Made by a program: the position numbers and the translations under genes
The notes under the pieces: generated by a model
The model's input: the letters and a program-made list of their open reading frames with translations, nothing else
Databases searched by the model: none
What the model was told of the DNA's origin: nothing
From: a bacterium
GTDB taxonomy: Bacteria > Patescibacteriota > Andersenbacteria > UBA10190
Length of the DNA: 50,231 nt
Reading direction: 5' to 3'
NCBI GenBank assembly: GCA_030698495.1
Contig: JAUYKA010000023.1
Span: forward strand, 1-50,231
In this document: positions 17,561 through 24,864 of the stretch, in pieces
How positions within the stretch are numbered: the stretch's first letter is position 1
How the letters are laid out: each line of letters begins with the position of its first letter

Positions 17561-17624
17561 ATCCACAGGATCGACCAACACAGACACTTTACGCAAACAA
17601 GGTCTAATATCCTAAAACATTTAT

Positions 17625-18029
17625 ATGACCGACAGTAAAGCCAGAATTCTCTTAGTTGAAGACGATTCCTTTATTTCCGGCATGTATAATACCAAACTTT
17701 CCGGTCTTGGTTATCAGGTCACCGTTGTTGAAGACGGCGAAACCGCTTGGGAAACGCTGCAGAAAGACCCCCTGCCCGACCTGGTTTTATTAGACATTGT
17801 TCTCCCCAAAAAAGACGGCTTTGAAATCCTTGAATCCGCCCGTAAAGAAGAGCGCACCAAAAACCTGCCTATTATCCTGTTAACCAACCTTGGCCAAAAA
17901 CCGGACGTGGAAAGGGGAGTACAGCTTGGCGCCGATGACTATATTATCAAAGCTCATTACACTCCCACCGAAGTTGTCGCCAAAATTACCAAGCTATTGG
18001 CAAGCAAAAAGAAAGAACAATCTAGCTGA
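17625..18029 (+). CDS. Single-domain response regulator (CheY/PilG-like)
   Basis: 134 aa, receiver domain only. Acidic pocket Glu12/Asp13/Asp14, phospho-acceptor Asp57 (LVLLDIVLP), Thr87 and Lys109 (YIIKAHYTP) are all present. No output domain follows. Its place between pilB and pilT suggests control of pilus motors, as PilG/PilH do in twitching bacteria (inference). No histidine kinase is encoded in the window. It has its own promoter. Confidence 0.9.
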   Translation: MTDSKARILLVEDDSFISGMYNTKLSGLGYQVTVVEDGETAWETLQKDPLPDLVLLDIVLPKKDGFEILESARKEERTKNLPIILLTNLGQKPDVERGVQLGADDYIIKAHYTPTEVVAKITKLLASKKKEQSS

Positions 18030-18069
18030 TCAGCAACTCATACTAACCGAAGTTAATTCCTTCCACTTT

Positions 18070-18139
18070 GTCATTCCGCACGGGATGCGGAATCCAGCGG
18101 GTACTCTACTGGATGCCGGATCAGGGTCCGGCATGACGT
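18070..18139. repeat. Tripartite GTCATTCC...GGCATGAC element (family E, copy 1)
   Basis: Ends GTCAT / ATGAC are inverted. Inside are hairpins TCCGCA/TGCGGA, CCAG/CTGG and CCGGA/TCCGG, giving a cruciform-like layout. A second complete copy at 25884 keeps the ends but changes the stems with compensation. Confidence 0.75.
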
Positions 18140-18256
18140 GGCAGGGATTAGTTTCGGTTGGTATAATTTTTAATTTTTAGTCAATTCTACAATTACATAA
18201 TGTTTTAATTGTCATTAAGGAATTTAAACATTAATAAATTGATTAAAAATTACTGT

Positions 18257-18283
18257 GTCGGCCATAGCCTTGTGCGACGGCTG
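18257..18283. repeat. Family H hairpin, short copy
   Basis: GTCGGCCATAGCCTTG then TGCGACGGCTGA: outer stem GCC/GGC with the conserved ATAG...GCGAC internal loop. Confidence 0.5.
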
Positions 18284-18373
18284 AAAAATTTATAATTAAA
18301 AATTAAGTAATCACTGACTACCTATTTCCTGTTGCATACTACCTACTACACAACTTTGTCCCTTACTACTCTT

Positions 18374-18412
18374 GTCCCCCATAGTCCCCGCTAAGAGCGG
18401 GGCGACGGGGGA
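18374..18412. repeat. Family H hairpin, long copy
   Basis: Outer CCCCC/GGGGG stem, conserved ATAG and CGAC internal-loop strands, inner stem CCCCGC/GCGGGG. Its twin at 33017 keeps the outer stem and loop but has a different, still complementary, inner stem. Confidence 0.65.
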
Positions 18413-18481
18413 TACTACTTGCTACTAAGTTGCTACTAAATAATATACAATAAAGAAAACATCCTTCATTCTTTTATCTCC

Positions 18482-19531
18482 ATGCGCACCATAGATGATT
18501 TATTGCGCGAAGCCAAAGACGCCGGCGCTTCCGATATTCACGTCGCCGAACAGCGTCCACCCTTCTTCCGGATCGACGGCAAACTTCAGCCCGTCAGCGA
18601 CGAGCCTCTTTCCGACGACGAAATAAAAACAATAATAAAAACTCTGTTGCGTGACGATGATCGCCTGCACGCGCAGATGGAGAAATACATGCAATCTGAT
18701 TTTTCTTATGCTCTGGCCGACGGTACTCGTTTTCGCGTCAACGTCTTTTTACATCTGGGTTATTACTCCGCCGCTCTGCGCTTGATTCCCAAAGAGATCA
18801 GAACCATCGAACAACTGCACATGCCGCCGCAGGTCACGCAGTTTGCCGACCTCAAGCAAGGCTTTGTTCTTTTAGCCGGTCCCGCCGGCCACGGCAAATC
18901 CACTACCATGGCCGCCCTTATCGACTATATTAACCAACAACGACGTGAGCATATCATTACCGTTGAAGATCCGATTGAATATCAATTTACCGACATTCAA
19001 TCGATTATTGATCAGCGCGAAATCGGCCGCGATGCCTCTTCTTTCGCCAGCGCTATTCGCTCCACCCTGCGGCAGGATCCGAACGTTATTATGGTCGGCG
19101 AATTGCGCGATCTGGAAAGCATGAGCACCGCTATTACCGTCGCCGAAACCGGCCACTTGGTTTTCGCTACCTTGCACACCAATGACGCCGCCCAAACCGT
19201 CGAACGTCTGATCGATTCCTTCCCGCCCGAACAACAGCACCAGGTTCGCTCCCAACTTTCCGCCACTATCTCCGGCGTCATCTCCCAGCGCTTACTGCCC
19301 TGGCAGGAAGGCGGACGCATTCCGGCTGTGGAAATTATGATCGCCACCACCGCTATCAAAAACGTCATTCGGGAAGGCAATATTCATCAAATCATGGGCA
19401 TCATTCAAACCAGCGCCGATGTCGGCATGCAAACACTGGACGCCAGCCTCCAAGCCCTGGTTGATTCCAATGCCGTCCGCCTGCAAGATGCCCGCCCGTA
19501 TTTCTCGTCGGTTAAAACGCTTAATCGGTAG
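18482..19531 (+). CDS. pilT: Type IV pilus retraction ATPase PilT
   Basis: 349 aa. Hexameric ATPase that depolymerises pili. Motifs: GASDIHVAEQRPPFFRIDG, Walker A GPAGHGKS at 133-140 (His where the family usually has Ser), Asp box VEDPIEYQFTD, Walker B DPNVIMVGELRD, His box ETGHLVFATLHTNDA, and a C-terminal LLPWQEGGRIPAVEIM region close to the PilT AIRNLIRE motif (here AIKNVIREG). Separated from the response regulator by a repeat-filled gap, so probably its own transcript. Confidence 0.95.
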   Translation: MRTIDDLLREAKDAGASDIHVAEQRPPFFRIDGKLQPVSDEPLSDDEIKTIIKTLLRDDDRLHAQMEKYMQSDFSYALADGTRFRVNVFLHLGYYSAALRLIPKEIRTIEQLHMPPQVTQFADLKQGFVLLAGPAGHGKSTTMAALIDYINQQRREHIITVEDPIEYQFTDIQSIIDQREIGRDASSFASAIRSTLRQDPNVIMVGELRDLESMSTAITVAETGHLVFATLHTNDAAQTVERLIDSFPPEQQHQVRSQLSATISGVISQRLLPWQEGGRIPAVEIMIATTAIKNVIREGNIHQIMGIIQTSADVGMQTLDASLQALVDSNAVRLQDARPYFSSVKTLNR

Positions 19532-19622
19532 TAGCAAGTAGAACGTAGTAAGTAGTAAGGATTTATACGTCGTCGTTCCCTTGCTTCTTACTACTTGCTA
19601 CTTACTACTAAATATCCGTGCT
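19532..19622. repeat. Type C inverted word repeat
   Basis: Left arm GTAGTAGCAAGTAG...GTAGTAAGTAGTAAGG. Right arm CTTGCTTCTTACTACTTGC TACTTACTAC, nearly its reverse complement. Lies between pilT and pilC and could fold as a long RNA hairpin. Confidence 0.75.
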
Positions 19623-19666
19623 AAACTTACTAGTAGCTATTAGCTAATAACAAATTGCTAAAACAG

Positions 19667-20875
19667 ATGTCATCGTATAGCTATCGCGCCAGAAATGCCG
19701 CCGGCCAGGAAGTAAAAGGCTCTCTGCAGGCGCCCACTGAAGAACGTGCCCGGGCGCTACTGCAATCCCATAGTCTTATACCTCTGGAAATAAACTCCGG
19801 TGCCGGCGTCCGTTCGCTCCTGAACCGCAACGTTTTAGGCGGACGAGTTAATACTAAAGATCTGGTACTAATCAGCCGTCAGCTTTCCTCCATGATTAAC
19901 GCCGGCGTGCCTGTTCTGGAAGCCATCCGCGCGTTGGTTAAACAATCGGACAAAGCCTCGCTGCGCCAACTGCTTACCGACATCGCTTATGATATTGAAG
20001 ATGGCGCCTCCCTGTCTCAAGCCATGAGCAAATACCCGGCCACCTTCTCTGTTTTCTATTTGGGTGTTGTCCGCACCGGCGAAGCCAGCGGGCGCCTCTC
20101 GAATTCACTGGGTGTTATGGCTGATTATCTGGAGCAAACTTACAACTTCACCCGCAAAATCAGAAGCGCTCTTATGTATCCGCTGTTTGTCATCACCGCC
20201 GTAATCATTGTTGTTGTCATTATGTTTCTTTTTGTTATGCCCCAGCTTACCGCACTCTTTACTGAAGCCAGCGTCCGTCTGCCCCTCCCCACGCGCATCC
20301 TTATTGCCGCCACCTCTTTTTTTCAGGGATATTGGTACATTGTTGTCTTGATTGCCATCGCTTTAGCTATTATCACTCGTTCTTACCTTAAAACCCCCGA
20401 AGGCCAATACACTCTAAGCTCTTTAGTGCTTCGTATCCCCGGCCTGAAAGTAATTTTTCAAAAAGTTTATTTATCCCGCTTAACCTCCGTTCTGCACACA
20501 TTATTTCTAAGTGACGTGCCCGTCCTGGAATCCCTGCAAATTGCCCGCGAGTCAATCGACAATAAAATTTACCAGCGCATTTTAGACGACACCCGCACCG
20601 CCGTCAAAGACGGCGCCTCGCTTTCTTCTGTTTGGGAAAACGAGCCGTATATTCCCCCCATGCTCACCGCCACTGTGGCGGTAGGGGAGCGCAGCGGTGA
20701 AGTGCACAAAGCTTTTGCCGAAGCCCACCGCTTTTTCCAGCGCGACGTCGATGAGATCCTCTCATCCGTCACCGTTTTTCTGGAGCCGGTTTTAGTAGTA
20801 TTACTGGCCATCGGCGTCGGCATCGTTGTCTCTGCTGTCATTCTGCCAATTTATAATCTTGTTTTGGTTTTGTAG
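19667..20875 (+). CDS. pilC: Type IV pilus inner-membrane platform protein PilC
   Basis: 402 aa from the ATG at 19667 (MSSYSYRARNAAGQEVKG); four upstream codons beginning with TTG were left out. Two tandem T2SSF domains: the first with LVLISRQLSSMINAGVPVLEAI, the second with YLSRLTSVLHTLFLSDVPVLESL. Three to four transmembrane segments include LFVITAVIIVVVIMFLFVMP and LVVLLAIGVGIVVSAVILPIY. PilC couples PilB/PilT motion to pilin insertion. Confidence 0.95.
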   Translation: MSSYSYRARNAAGQEVKGSLQAPTEERARALLQSHSLIPLEINSGAGVRSLLNRNVLGGRVNTKDLVLISRQLSSMINAGVPVLEAIRALVKQSDKASLRQLLTDIAYDIEDGASLSQAMSKYPATFSVFYLGVVRTGEASGRLSNSLGVMADYLEQTYNFTRKIRSALMYPLFVITAVIIVVVIMFLFVMPQLTALFTEASVRLPLPTRILIAATSFFQGYWYIVVLIAIALAIITRSYLKTPEGQYTLSSLVLRIPGLKVIFQKVYLSRLTSVLHTLFLSDVPVLESLQIARESIDNKIYQRILDDTRTAVKDGASLSSVWENEPYIPPMLTATVAVGERSGEVHKAFAEAHRFFQRDVDEILSSVTVFLEPVLVVLLAIGVGIVVSAVILPIYNLVLVL

Positions 20876-20894
20876 CTATAAGGTAGTAAGTAGC

Positions 20895-21266
20895 ATGCAG
20901 CAAGTAGCAAGCACGATTAAGTCTTTTACAAGTTTGAAAGCATGGCAGGAGAGTCATAGGCTTGTCCTTAACATTTACAAGACCACCAAACAATTTCCTT
21001 CAGAAGAATTATTTGGCCTTACCAGTCAAATAAGACGAGCCGCTGTATCTATTACATCAAATATTGCAGAAGGCTTTAATCGACGCTCACCCAAAGACAA
21101 AATCAGATTTTATGATATGGCACAAGCCTCTGCTGCCGAATTGCAGAATCAACTGTTAATCGCTCGTGATGTTGGCTATATTTCCGACGCTGATTTTTTA
21201 AGTCTTGCCAATAACTCTGTGACAGCACATAAGATTATCGGCGGACTAATTCGTAGCATCAAATAG
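20895..21266 (+). CDS. Four-helix-bundle protein (S23 / 23S rRNA intervening-sequence-protein family)
   Basis: 123 aa from ATG at 20895. The core SLKAWQESHRLVLNIYKTTKQFP, SSEELFGLTSQIRRAAVSITSNIAEGFNR-type stretch and RFYDMAQASAAELQNQLLIARDVGYIS is the diagnostic S23/TIGR02436 pattern. Relatives include proteins encoded inside 23S rRNA intervening sequences and the Avd accessory protein of diversity-generating retroelements. The molecular role is unclear; nucleic-acid binding is known for Avd. The gene interrupts the pilus locus and is bracketed by type C repeats in inverted orientation; the repeat itself supplies the first codons (MQQVAS). This suggests the gene arrived with, or acts on, the repeat (inference). 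Confidence 0.85.
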   Translation: MQQVASTIKSFTSLKAWQESHRLVLNIYKTTKQFPSEELFGLTSQIRRAAVSITSNIAEGFNRRSPKDKIRFYDMAQASAAELQNQLLIARDVGYISDADFLSLANNSVTAHKIIGGLIRSIK

Positions 21267-21275
21267 TATTTCGGG

Positions 21276-21380
21276 TCGTCCCTTACTACATACTGCTTAC
21301 TGCTTGCTACTACCTTCTGCATATTGCCTACTACATACTACCTACTACAGCTACTTGCTACTACCTACTACCTAAACATG
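21276..21380. repeat. Type C word repeat downstream of the S23-like gene
   Basis: CCTTACTACATACTGCTTAC, TGCTTGCTACTACC, CCTACTACAGCTACTTGC and related words. It is the reverse complement in kind of the GTAGTAAGTAGCATGCAGC stretch at 20878-20912, so the two enclose the S23-like gene as an inverted repeat. Confidence 0.75.
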
Positions 21381-21387
21381 CTATACT
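21379..21387 (+). promoter_or_regulatory. Extended -10 promoter of the main pilin gene
   Basis: TGCTATACT, an extended -10 element (TGn + TATACT), directly after the type C repeat and about 80 nt before the pilin ATG. No -35 box at normal spacing is seen, which fits an extended -10 promoter. Confidence 0.45.
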
Positions 21388-21465
21388 CTTTACATAGCAA
21401 CCTGTGGAAAACAATTATCAGATTCTTAATTCTAAATTCCAAAATATGAGAGGAGGTGAGGGTAC

Positions 21466-21963
21466 ATGAGTAAAAATTCGAAGGGTTTTACCCTAATTGA
21501 GTTGCTCGTCGTAATCGCCATTATTGGTATCCTCGCCGCCCTCGTGCTGGTAGCCTTGGGCAACGCGCGAGAAAAAGCCAATGACGCCCGCATCAAATCG
21601 GATGTCGGTCAGCTGCGCACTATCGCGGAGATTATCTATGACAGCCAGGGAGCCGCTTATCAAAACACAGCTGGCACCACAGGCGTAGCAGCCTGCTTTA
21701 ATGCCGGAGCAGCAGCCGATTCTACGGATTGCGGCGATCAATCAACAGCTGATTCTGTTGCCGCTCTAGCAACAGATGTTGGCGAGGCTTACACCGGTTC
21801 AGCTCTTACCGCTGTGTCCAGTGCAAGTGCTTTCTGCGTTCAGGCAACACTTAACCAAGGTGAAGATGATAGTAAGGTATGCGTAGATGCTAGTGGAGCA
21901 TTTCAAGAAGGCGCTTGGAGCTGCAACGCCACTGCGTTTACTTGTACAGCTGATACACCGTAA
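21466..21963 (+). CDS. Type IV pilin, probable major subunit
   Basis: 165 aa. Short leader MSKNSKG, cleavage before FTLIELLVVIAIIGILAALVL with Glu at +5, then an alpha-helical spine and a small, Ala/Thr/Asp-rich globular domain with paired cysteines. Called the main pilin because it has an AGGAGGTGA Shine-Dalgarno, its own promoter and its own terminator, signs of high expression. Low-complexity Ala/Thr-rich sequence replaces the usual beta-sheet domain. Processed by PilD encoded 0.8 kb downstream. Confidence 0.92.
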   Translation: MSKNSKGFTLIELLVVIAIIGILAALVLVALGNAREKANDARIKSDVGQLRTIAEIIYDSQGAAYQNTAGTTGVAACFNAGAAADSTDCGDQSTADSVAALATDVGEAYTGSALTAVSSASAFCVQATLNQGEDDSKVCVDASGAFQEGAWSCNATAFTCTADTP

Positions 21964-22001
21964 CTCCATAAAAGCAGAACTCCTGCTCAGCCTAAACAAA
22001 A

Positions 22002-22034
22002 AATACTCGCTCTAAAAAGCGAGTATTTTTTTAC
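22002..22034 (+). terminator. Rho-independent terminator of the main pilin gene
   Basis: 10-bp stem AATACTCGCT / AGCGAGTATT, 6-nt loop, followed by a run of T. Confidence 0.9.
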
Positions 22035-22090
22035 CATGTTGATAATTACCTAATAACCACTTCTTAATTATGTGATATTATTAAAAGAAC

Positions 22091-22555
22091 ATGAACAAGC
22101 AAAGTGGCTTTAATCTTGTCGAACTCCTTATAGTCATCGCCATTCTTGGTATCCTCATAACTTTAGTAATCATGGCAGTTCAAGGAGGCAAGCAGAAAGC
22201 CTTTGACAACAGTATCCGCAACGACGTCCGTCAAATGCGCTGGCTGGCTGAAGAAGTTTATGACTCCAACGGCGCCAGCTATGAAGACTGGACACAGAAT
22301 GCGGAAATAAGCGCGCAACTGGATGTCTTGCATGCCGATATGGACAAAATCCTCAATTACATCGCCACACCCGAACAACCCCATGCCGCCATCTTGCGAG
22401 AGTCGCAAGTAGGGGACTATTGCATCAGCGCGCCGCTAAAAACCGACAGCAGCAGCTACTACTGCGTCGACGCTACCGGAGTTTTCTCAACTTTTTCCAG
22501 TCCCTGCCCCGACAACGCCAAAGATGGTGACCCCCTGCGTTGCCCGGCATCGTAA
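22091..22555 (+). CDS. Type IV prepilin-like protein
   Basis: 154 aa. Leader MNKQSG, then FNLVELLIVIAILGILITLVIMAV with Glu at +5. It shares the DNSIRNDVRQMRWLAEEVYDSNGASY spine layout with the preceding pilin (DARIKSDVGQLRTIAEIIYD), so the two are diverged duplicates. The C-terminal domain has two Cys pairs (YCISAP...YYCVDA; CPDN...RCPAS). No strong Shine-Dalgarno, so it is probably less abundant than the upstream pilin. Confidence 0.9.
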   Translation: MNKQSGFNLVELLIVIAILGILITLVIMAVQGGKQKAFDNSIRNDVRQMRWLAEEVYDSNGASYEDWTQNAEISAQLDVLHADMDKILNYIATPEQPHAAILRESQVGDYCISAPLKTDSSSYYCVDATGVFSTFSSPCPDNAKDGDPLRCPAS

Positions 22556-22599
22556 AACAGTATCACTGAATAAAATAGGTAATTTTAAAAGCACGTTTT

Positions 22600-22778
22600 G
22601 TGCTAACTTAATAGTAAATTAATTTCCAATTTCCAATTTTTAATTTTCATTCAATTAACAATTTATAATTTTCAAACACATCATTCTTCCAATAAACACA
22701 ACCTTAATTACCAAAATTTGAAAATTAAGACATTGAAAATTGAATGAAAATTAAAAATTGGAAATTTAAAATTAATTA
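22600..22778. repeat. Type A long inverted word repeat upstream of pilD
   Basis: Left arm AATTTCCAATTTCCAATTTT ... TAATTTTCATTCAATTAAC. Right arm GAAAATTGAATGAAAATTAA ... AATTGGAAATTTAAAATT, nearly its reverse complement across about 70 nt. One of the clearest copies of this family. Confidence 0.8.
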
Positions 22779-22799
22779 TCCTGTTTTCTCTATATCCTC

Positions 22800-23615
22800 A
22801 TGACTACCCTCATCTTTCCCATACTTATCTTTGTTTTCGGCACCCTCATCGGCAGTTTCTTAAACGTCGTCATCCTCCGCTATTTCTCCGGTCAGGACAT
22901 TACCACCTCCCGTTCCGCCTGCCCCAAATGCGGCAACACCCTACGCTGGTGGGAATTGGTTCCCATCCTATCGTTTACCTTCCTGCGTGGCCGCTGCGCT
23001 CGATGCGCGTCTGAAATTTCTGTCCAATACCCGCTAGTCGAACTCGCTACCGGTTTGCTTTTTCTCACCCTTGCCACGCCTTTATCGTCAACTCCTGTCG
23101 GCATTATCTCTACTCTATTACTATTTACCATTACGTCTTTAGTAATAATTCTATTCGTCATCGATCTTAAAGCCATGATTCTCCCCGATATTTTTATAAT
23201 CTTATTCACAGTAACTATATTTTTTTATATAATGTTCAGCCCATCTAAATCCCTTACTGCATGCTACTTACTACTTACTACTTGTCGCCAACCATTCAAT
23301 AGTATGTATGGCATGTTTATCGGCACGGGCTTTCTGGTACTACTGTACTTAGTTACTCGCGGCCGCGGCATTGGCTTCGGCGACGTCAAGCTAATGCTGC
23401 CGCTGGGCCTGCTATTTGGACTGTGGGGGACAATCAGCCTGCTGCTGATATCCTTCTGGGCCGGCGGCCTTGTCGGACTCTGGCTCCTGCTCGCTAAAAA
23501 GGCCACCGTTAAAACCGCCATCCCCTTCGGCCCCTTTCTCCTTGGCGCTGCCGTCCTGCTCCTCCTCTTTCCCTCCCTTCCTCTCCACCTCTTAACACTC
23601 CTTGGGTTCCGGTAG
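22800..23615 (+). CDS. pilD: Prepilin peptidase PilD
   Basis: 271 aa, polytopic membrane aspartyl protease. N-terminal GTLIGSFLNVVILR and a zinc tetracysteine (CPKC...CARC) with RWWELVPILSF. Catalytic Asp pairs are in VIDLKAMILPD and the GxGD-type motif GIGFGDVKLMLPLG. Cleaves the leaders of all prepilins encoded around it. Residues about 151-162 (SLTACYLLLTTC), in the cytoplasmic loop between the two catalytic halves, are encoded by a type C repeat inserted in frame. Upstream sequence is a type A repeat; no Shine-Dalgarno. Confidence 0.95.
   Translation: MTTLIFPILIFVFGTLIGSFLNVVILRYFSGQDITTSRSACPKCGNTLRWWELVPILSFTFLRGRCARCASEISVQYPLVELATGLLFLTLATPLSSTPVGIISTLLLFTITSLVIILFVIDLKAMILPDIFIILFTVTIFFYIMFSPSKSLTACYLLLTTCRQPFNSMYGMFIGTGFLVLLYLVTRGRGIGFGDVKLMLPLGLLFGLWGTISLLLISFWAGGLVGLWLLLAKKATVKTAIPFGPFLLGAAVLLLLFPSLPLHLLTLLGFR
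23251..23284 (+). repeat. Type C repeat inside pilD, in frame
   Basis: CCTTACTGCATGCTACTTAC followed by TACTTACTACTTG, the same words as the intergenic repeats at 19580 and 21290. Read in frame without a stop. It lies in a hydrophilic/loop region, not in a catalytic motif. Confidence 0.8.
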
Positions 23616-23621
23616 TCCGCC

Positions 23622-23687
23622 GGCACCACTACAATTTGCCTCTTGACCGGCCGAGAATGAGGGCAAGAGGCAAATTGTAGTGGTGCC
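23622..23687. repeat. 24-bp perfect inverted repeat between pilD and the next prepilin gene
   Basis: GGCACCACTACAATTTGCCT CTTG at 23622-23645 is exactly repeated in inverse at 23664-23687, with an 18-nt loop. It starts 7 nt past the pilD stop. No T-run follows, so it is not a classic terminator; it may be a transcript-end or RNase-processing stem or a mobile-element relic. Confidence 0.85.
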
Positions 23688-23755
23688 ACCCTGTTCAATG
23701 AATTAACCAACAAACAACAGTGTTAAATCACTCGCCTGTGCTTTACAATAAAAAC

Positions 23756-24277
23756 ATGTCTCGTCTTAAACCCCGCGGCTTCGTGTTAATCGAACTCGTT
23801 GTTACTCTGGTCATTTTCTCCATATTGGCGTCAATTATCGCTACGGCCTACCCGACGGCGCGCGACCGCCACGCCCTAACGAATGCCGAACAAGAAATCC
23901 AATCTCTCCTGCGCACTGCCGGCCAGCGCGCCGTCAACGAAGAACGCGACCAAGCCTGCCTGGATCAATTTGATAACGCCAAAACCTGCTCCGATGTCGG
24001 TCTTGCTTTCGATGGCAACGCCGCTATTATGTTTGCCGATATTGACGGCAACTACGAATATACTTCGTCAGATTATAAAATCCTATCGAGCCAACTACCT
24101 CAACAGATCACTACCGTCCAAGCGCCCGTGTTTGTATTCATTGCCATCCCGCCCACGTTATCCCTATCCGCTAATGCCGTCGCTGTTACCGACAATCAAC
24201 CGGCCGCTATCACACTAACCACTCAACACTCGCAAGCTATTCTTAATGTCCTGCCTTATGGCCAAATTACAAAATAG
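23756..24277 (+). CDS. Minor prepilin (GspH/FimT-like)
   Basis: 173 aa from ATG at 23756 (MSRLKPRGFVLIELVVTLVIFSILASII). Type III leader with cleavage before FVLIE and Glu at +5. The C-terminal domain has short beta-rich stretches like GspH/FimT. It is the first of four overlapping or closely spaced minor pilin genes. The longer 185-aa frame would give an unusually long leader, so the later ATG was chosen. Confidence 0.85.
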   Translation: MSRLKPRGFVLIELVVTLVIFSILASIIATAYPTARDRHALTNAEQEIQSLLRTAGQRAVNEERDQACLDQFDNAKTCSDVGLAFDGNAAIMFADIDGNYEYTSSDYKILSSQLPQQITTVQAPVFVFIAIPPTLSLSANAVAVTDNQPAAITLTTQHSQAILNVLPYGQITK

Positions 24278-24812
24278 ACAAAACTCCCGCGGCCTAACTC
24301 TAATCGGCGTTGTGGTCGCCACCTTTATTGTCGTTGTCGCCATTGTTTTATTGTCACGTATCATGGCCACAAACAATAAAGCCACCCGACTAGCTCAACA
24401 GAAATTTATTGCCACTGCTCTGGCCAGAGAGGGGCTGGAATTGGTCCAAGCCTGGCGCGATCAGAATTGGTTTAGCGCCGACAATCCCGGCTGGACTGAT
24501 CAGCTTTGTTCCGACTCGGGCGACACTGGCAATTTAACTATTGACCTTGATGAATTCACCGGCATATTTATCGGCGATGATACCCAGACGTCGCTTTACT
24601 TAACACCGGCCGGCCAATGGACACACAATAACGACACCGCCAACAACCTCACCCCTTACAGCCGTCTCATTACTGTTGATTGCGCCAGTAGCAATCCCGC
24701 TGATCCTTTGACCTATTTAGATTACGTTGATGTAACTTCCACCGTGACCTGGACCAATCAGGAAATTTCGCTAAAAACCAGACTGTTTAATTGGTATGTG
24801 CCGCCATCATAA
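24258..24812 (+). CDS. Minor prepilin (PilV/GspI-like), Gly at +5
   Basis: 184 aa from ATG at 24258, overlapping the previous gene by 20 nt. Leader MAKLQNRQNSRG, then LTLIGVVVATFIVVVAIVLL. The usual Glu at +5 is Gly, a change otherwise typical of tip pseudopilins such as GspK. The rest (IATALAREGLELVQAWRDQNW, then a beta-rich domain) is like PilV/GspI. Translationally coupled to its upstream neighbour. Confidence 0.82.
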   Translation: MAKLQNRQNSRGLTLIGVVVATFIVVVAIVLLSRIMATNNKATRLAQQKFIATALAREGLELVQAWRDQNWFSADNPGWTDQLCSDSGDTGNLTIDLDEFTGIFIGDDTQTSLYLTPAGQWTHNNDTANNLTPYSRLITVDCASSNPADPLTYLDYVDVTSTVTWTNQEISLKTRLFNWYVPPS

Positions 24813-24813
24813 T

Positions 24814-24864
24814 TTGAAAATTGAAAATTCAATGAAAATTGAAAAATTGAAAATTGAAAATTGG
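24814..24864 (+). repeat. Type A repeat forming a prepilin start and leader
   Basis: AATTTGAAAATTGAAAATTC, AATGAAAATTGAAAAATTG and AAAATTGAAAATTGG words. They carry the ATG at 24832 and encode the leader MKIEKLKIENW of the next prepilin. Confidence 0.8.

Larger units (their letters stand above)
18030..18481. other. 450-nt gap built entirely of repeat elements
   Basis: Contains a complete family E element (18070-18139), type A words (about 18160-18310), two family H hairpins (18257-18283, 18374-18412) and type C words (TACTACTCTTG, GCTACTAAGTTGCTAC) up to about 18440. TATACAAT-like sequence before pilT may be its promoter. No coding region. Confidence 0.6.

Noticed and set aside
20894-21266. 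Avd accessory protein of a diversity-generating retroelement
   Set aside because: No reverse transcriptase, template repeat or variable-repeat target lies in the window, so the broader S23 four-helix-bundle family is the safer call.
21276-21380. CRISPR array
   Set aside because: The type C words repeat at irregular spacing with changing sequence and no spacers of fixed length, and no cas genes are near.
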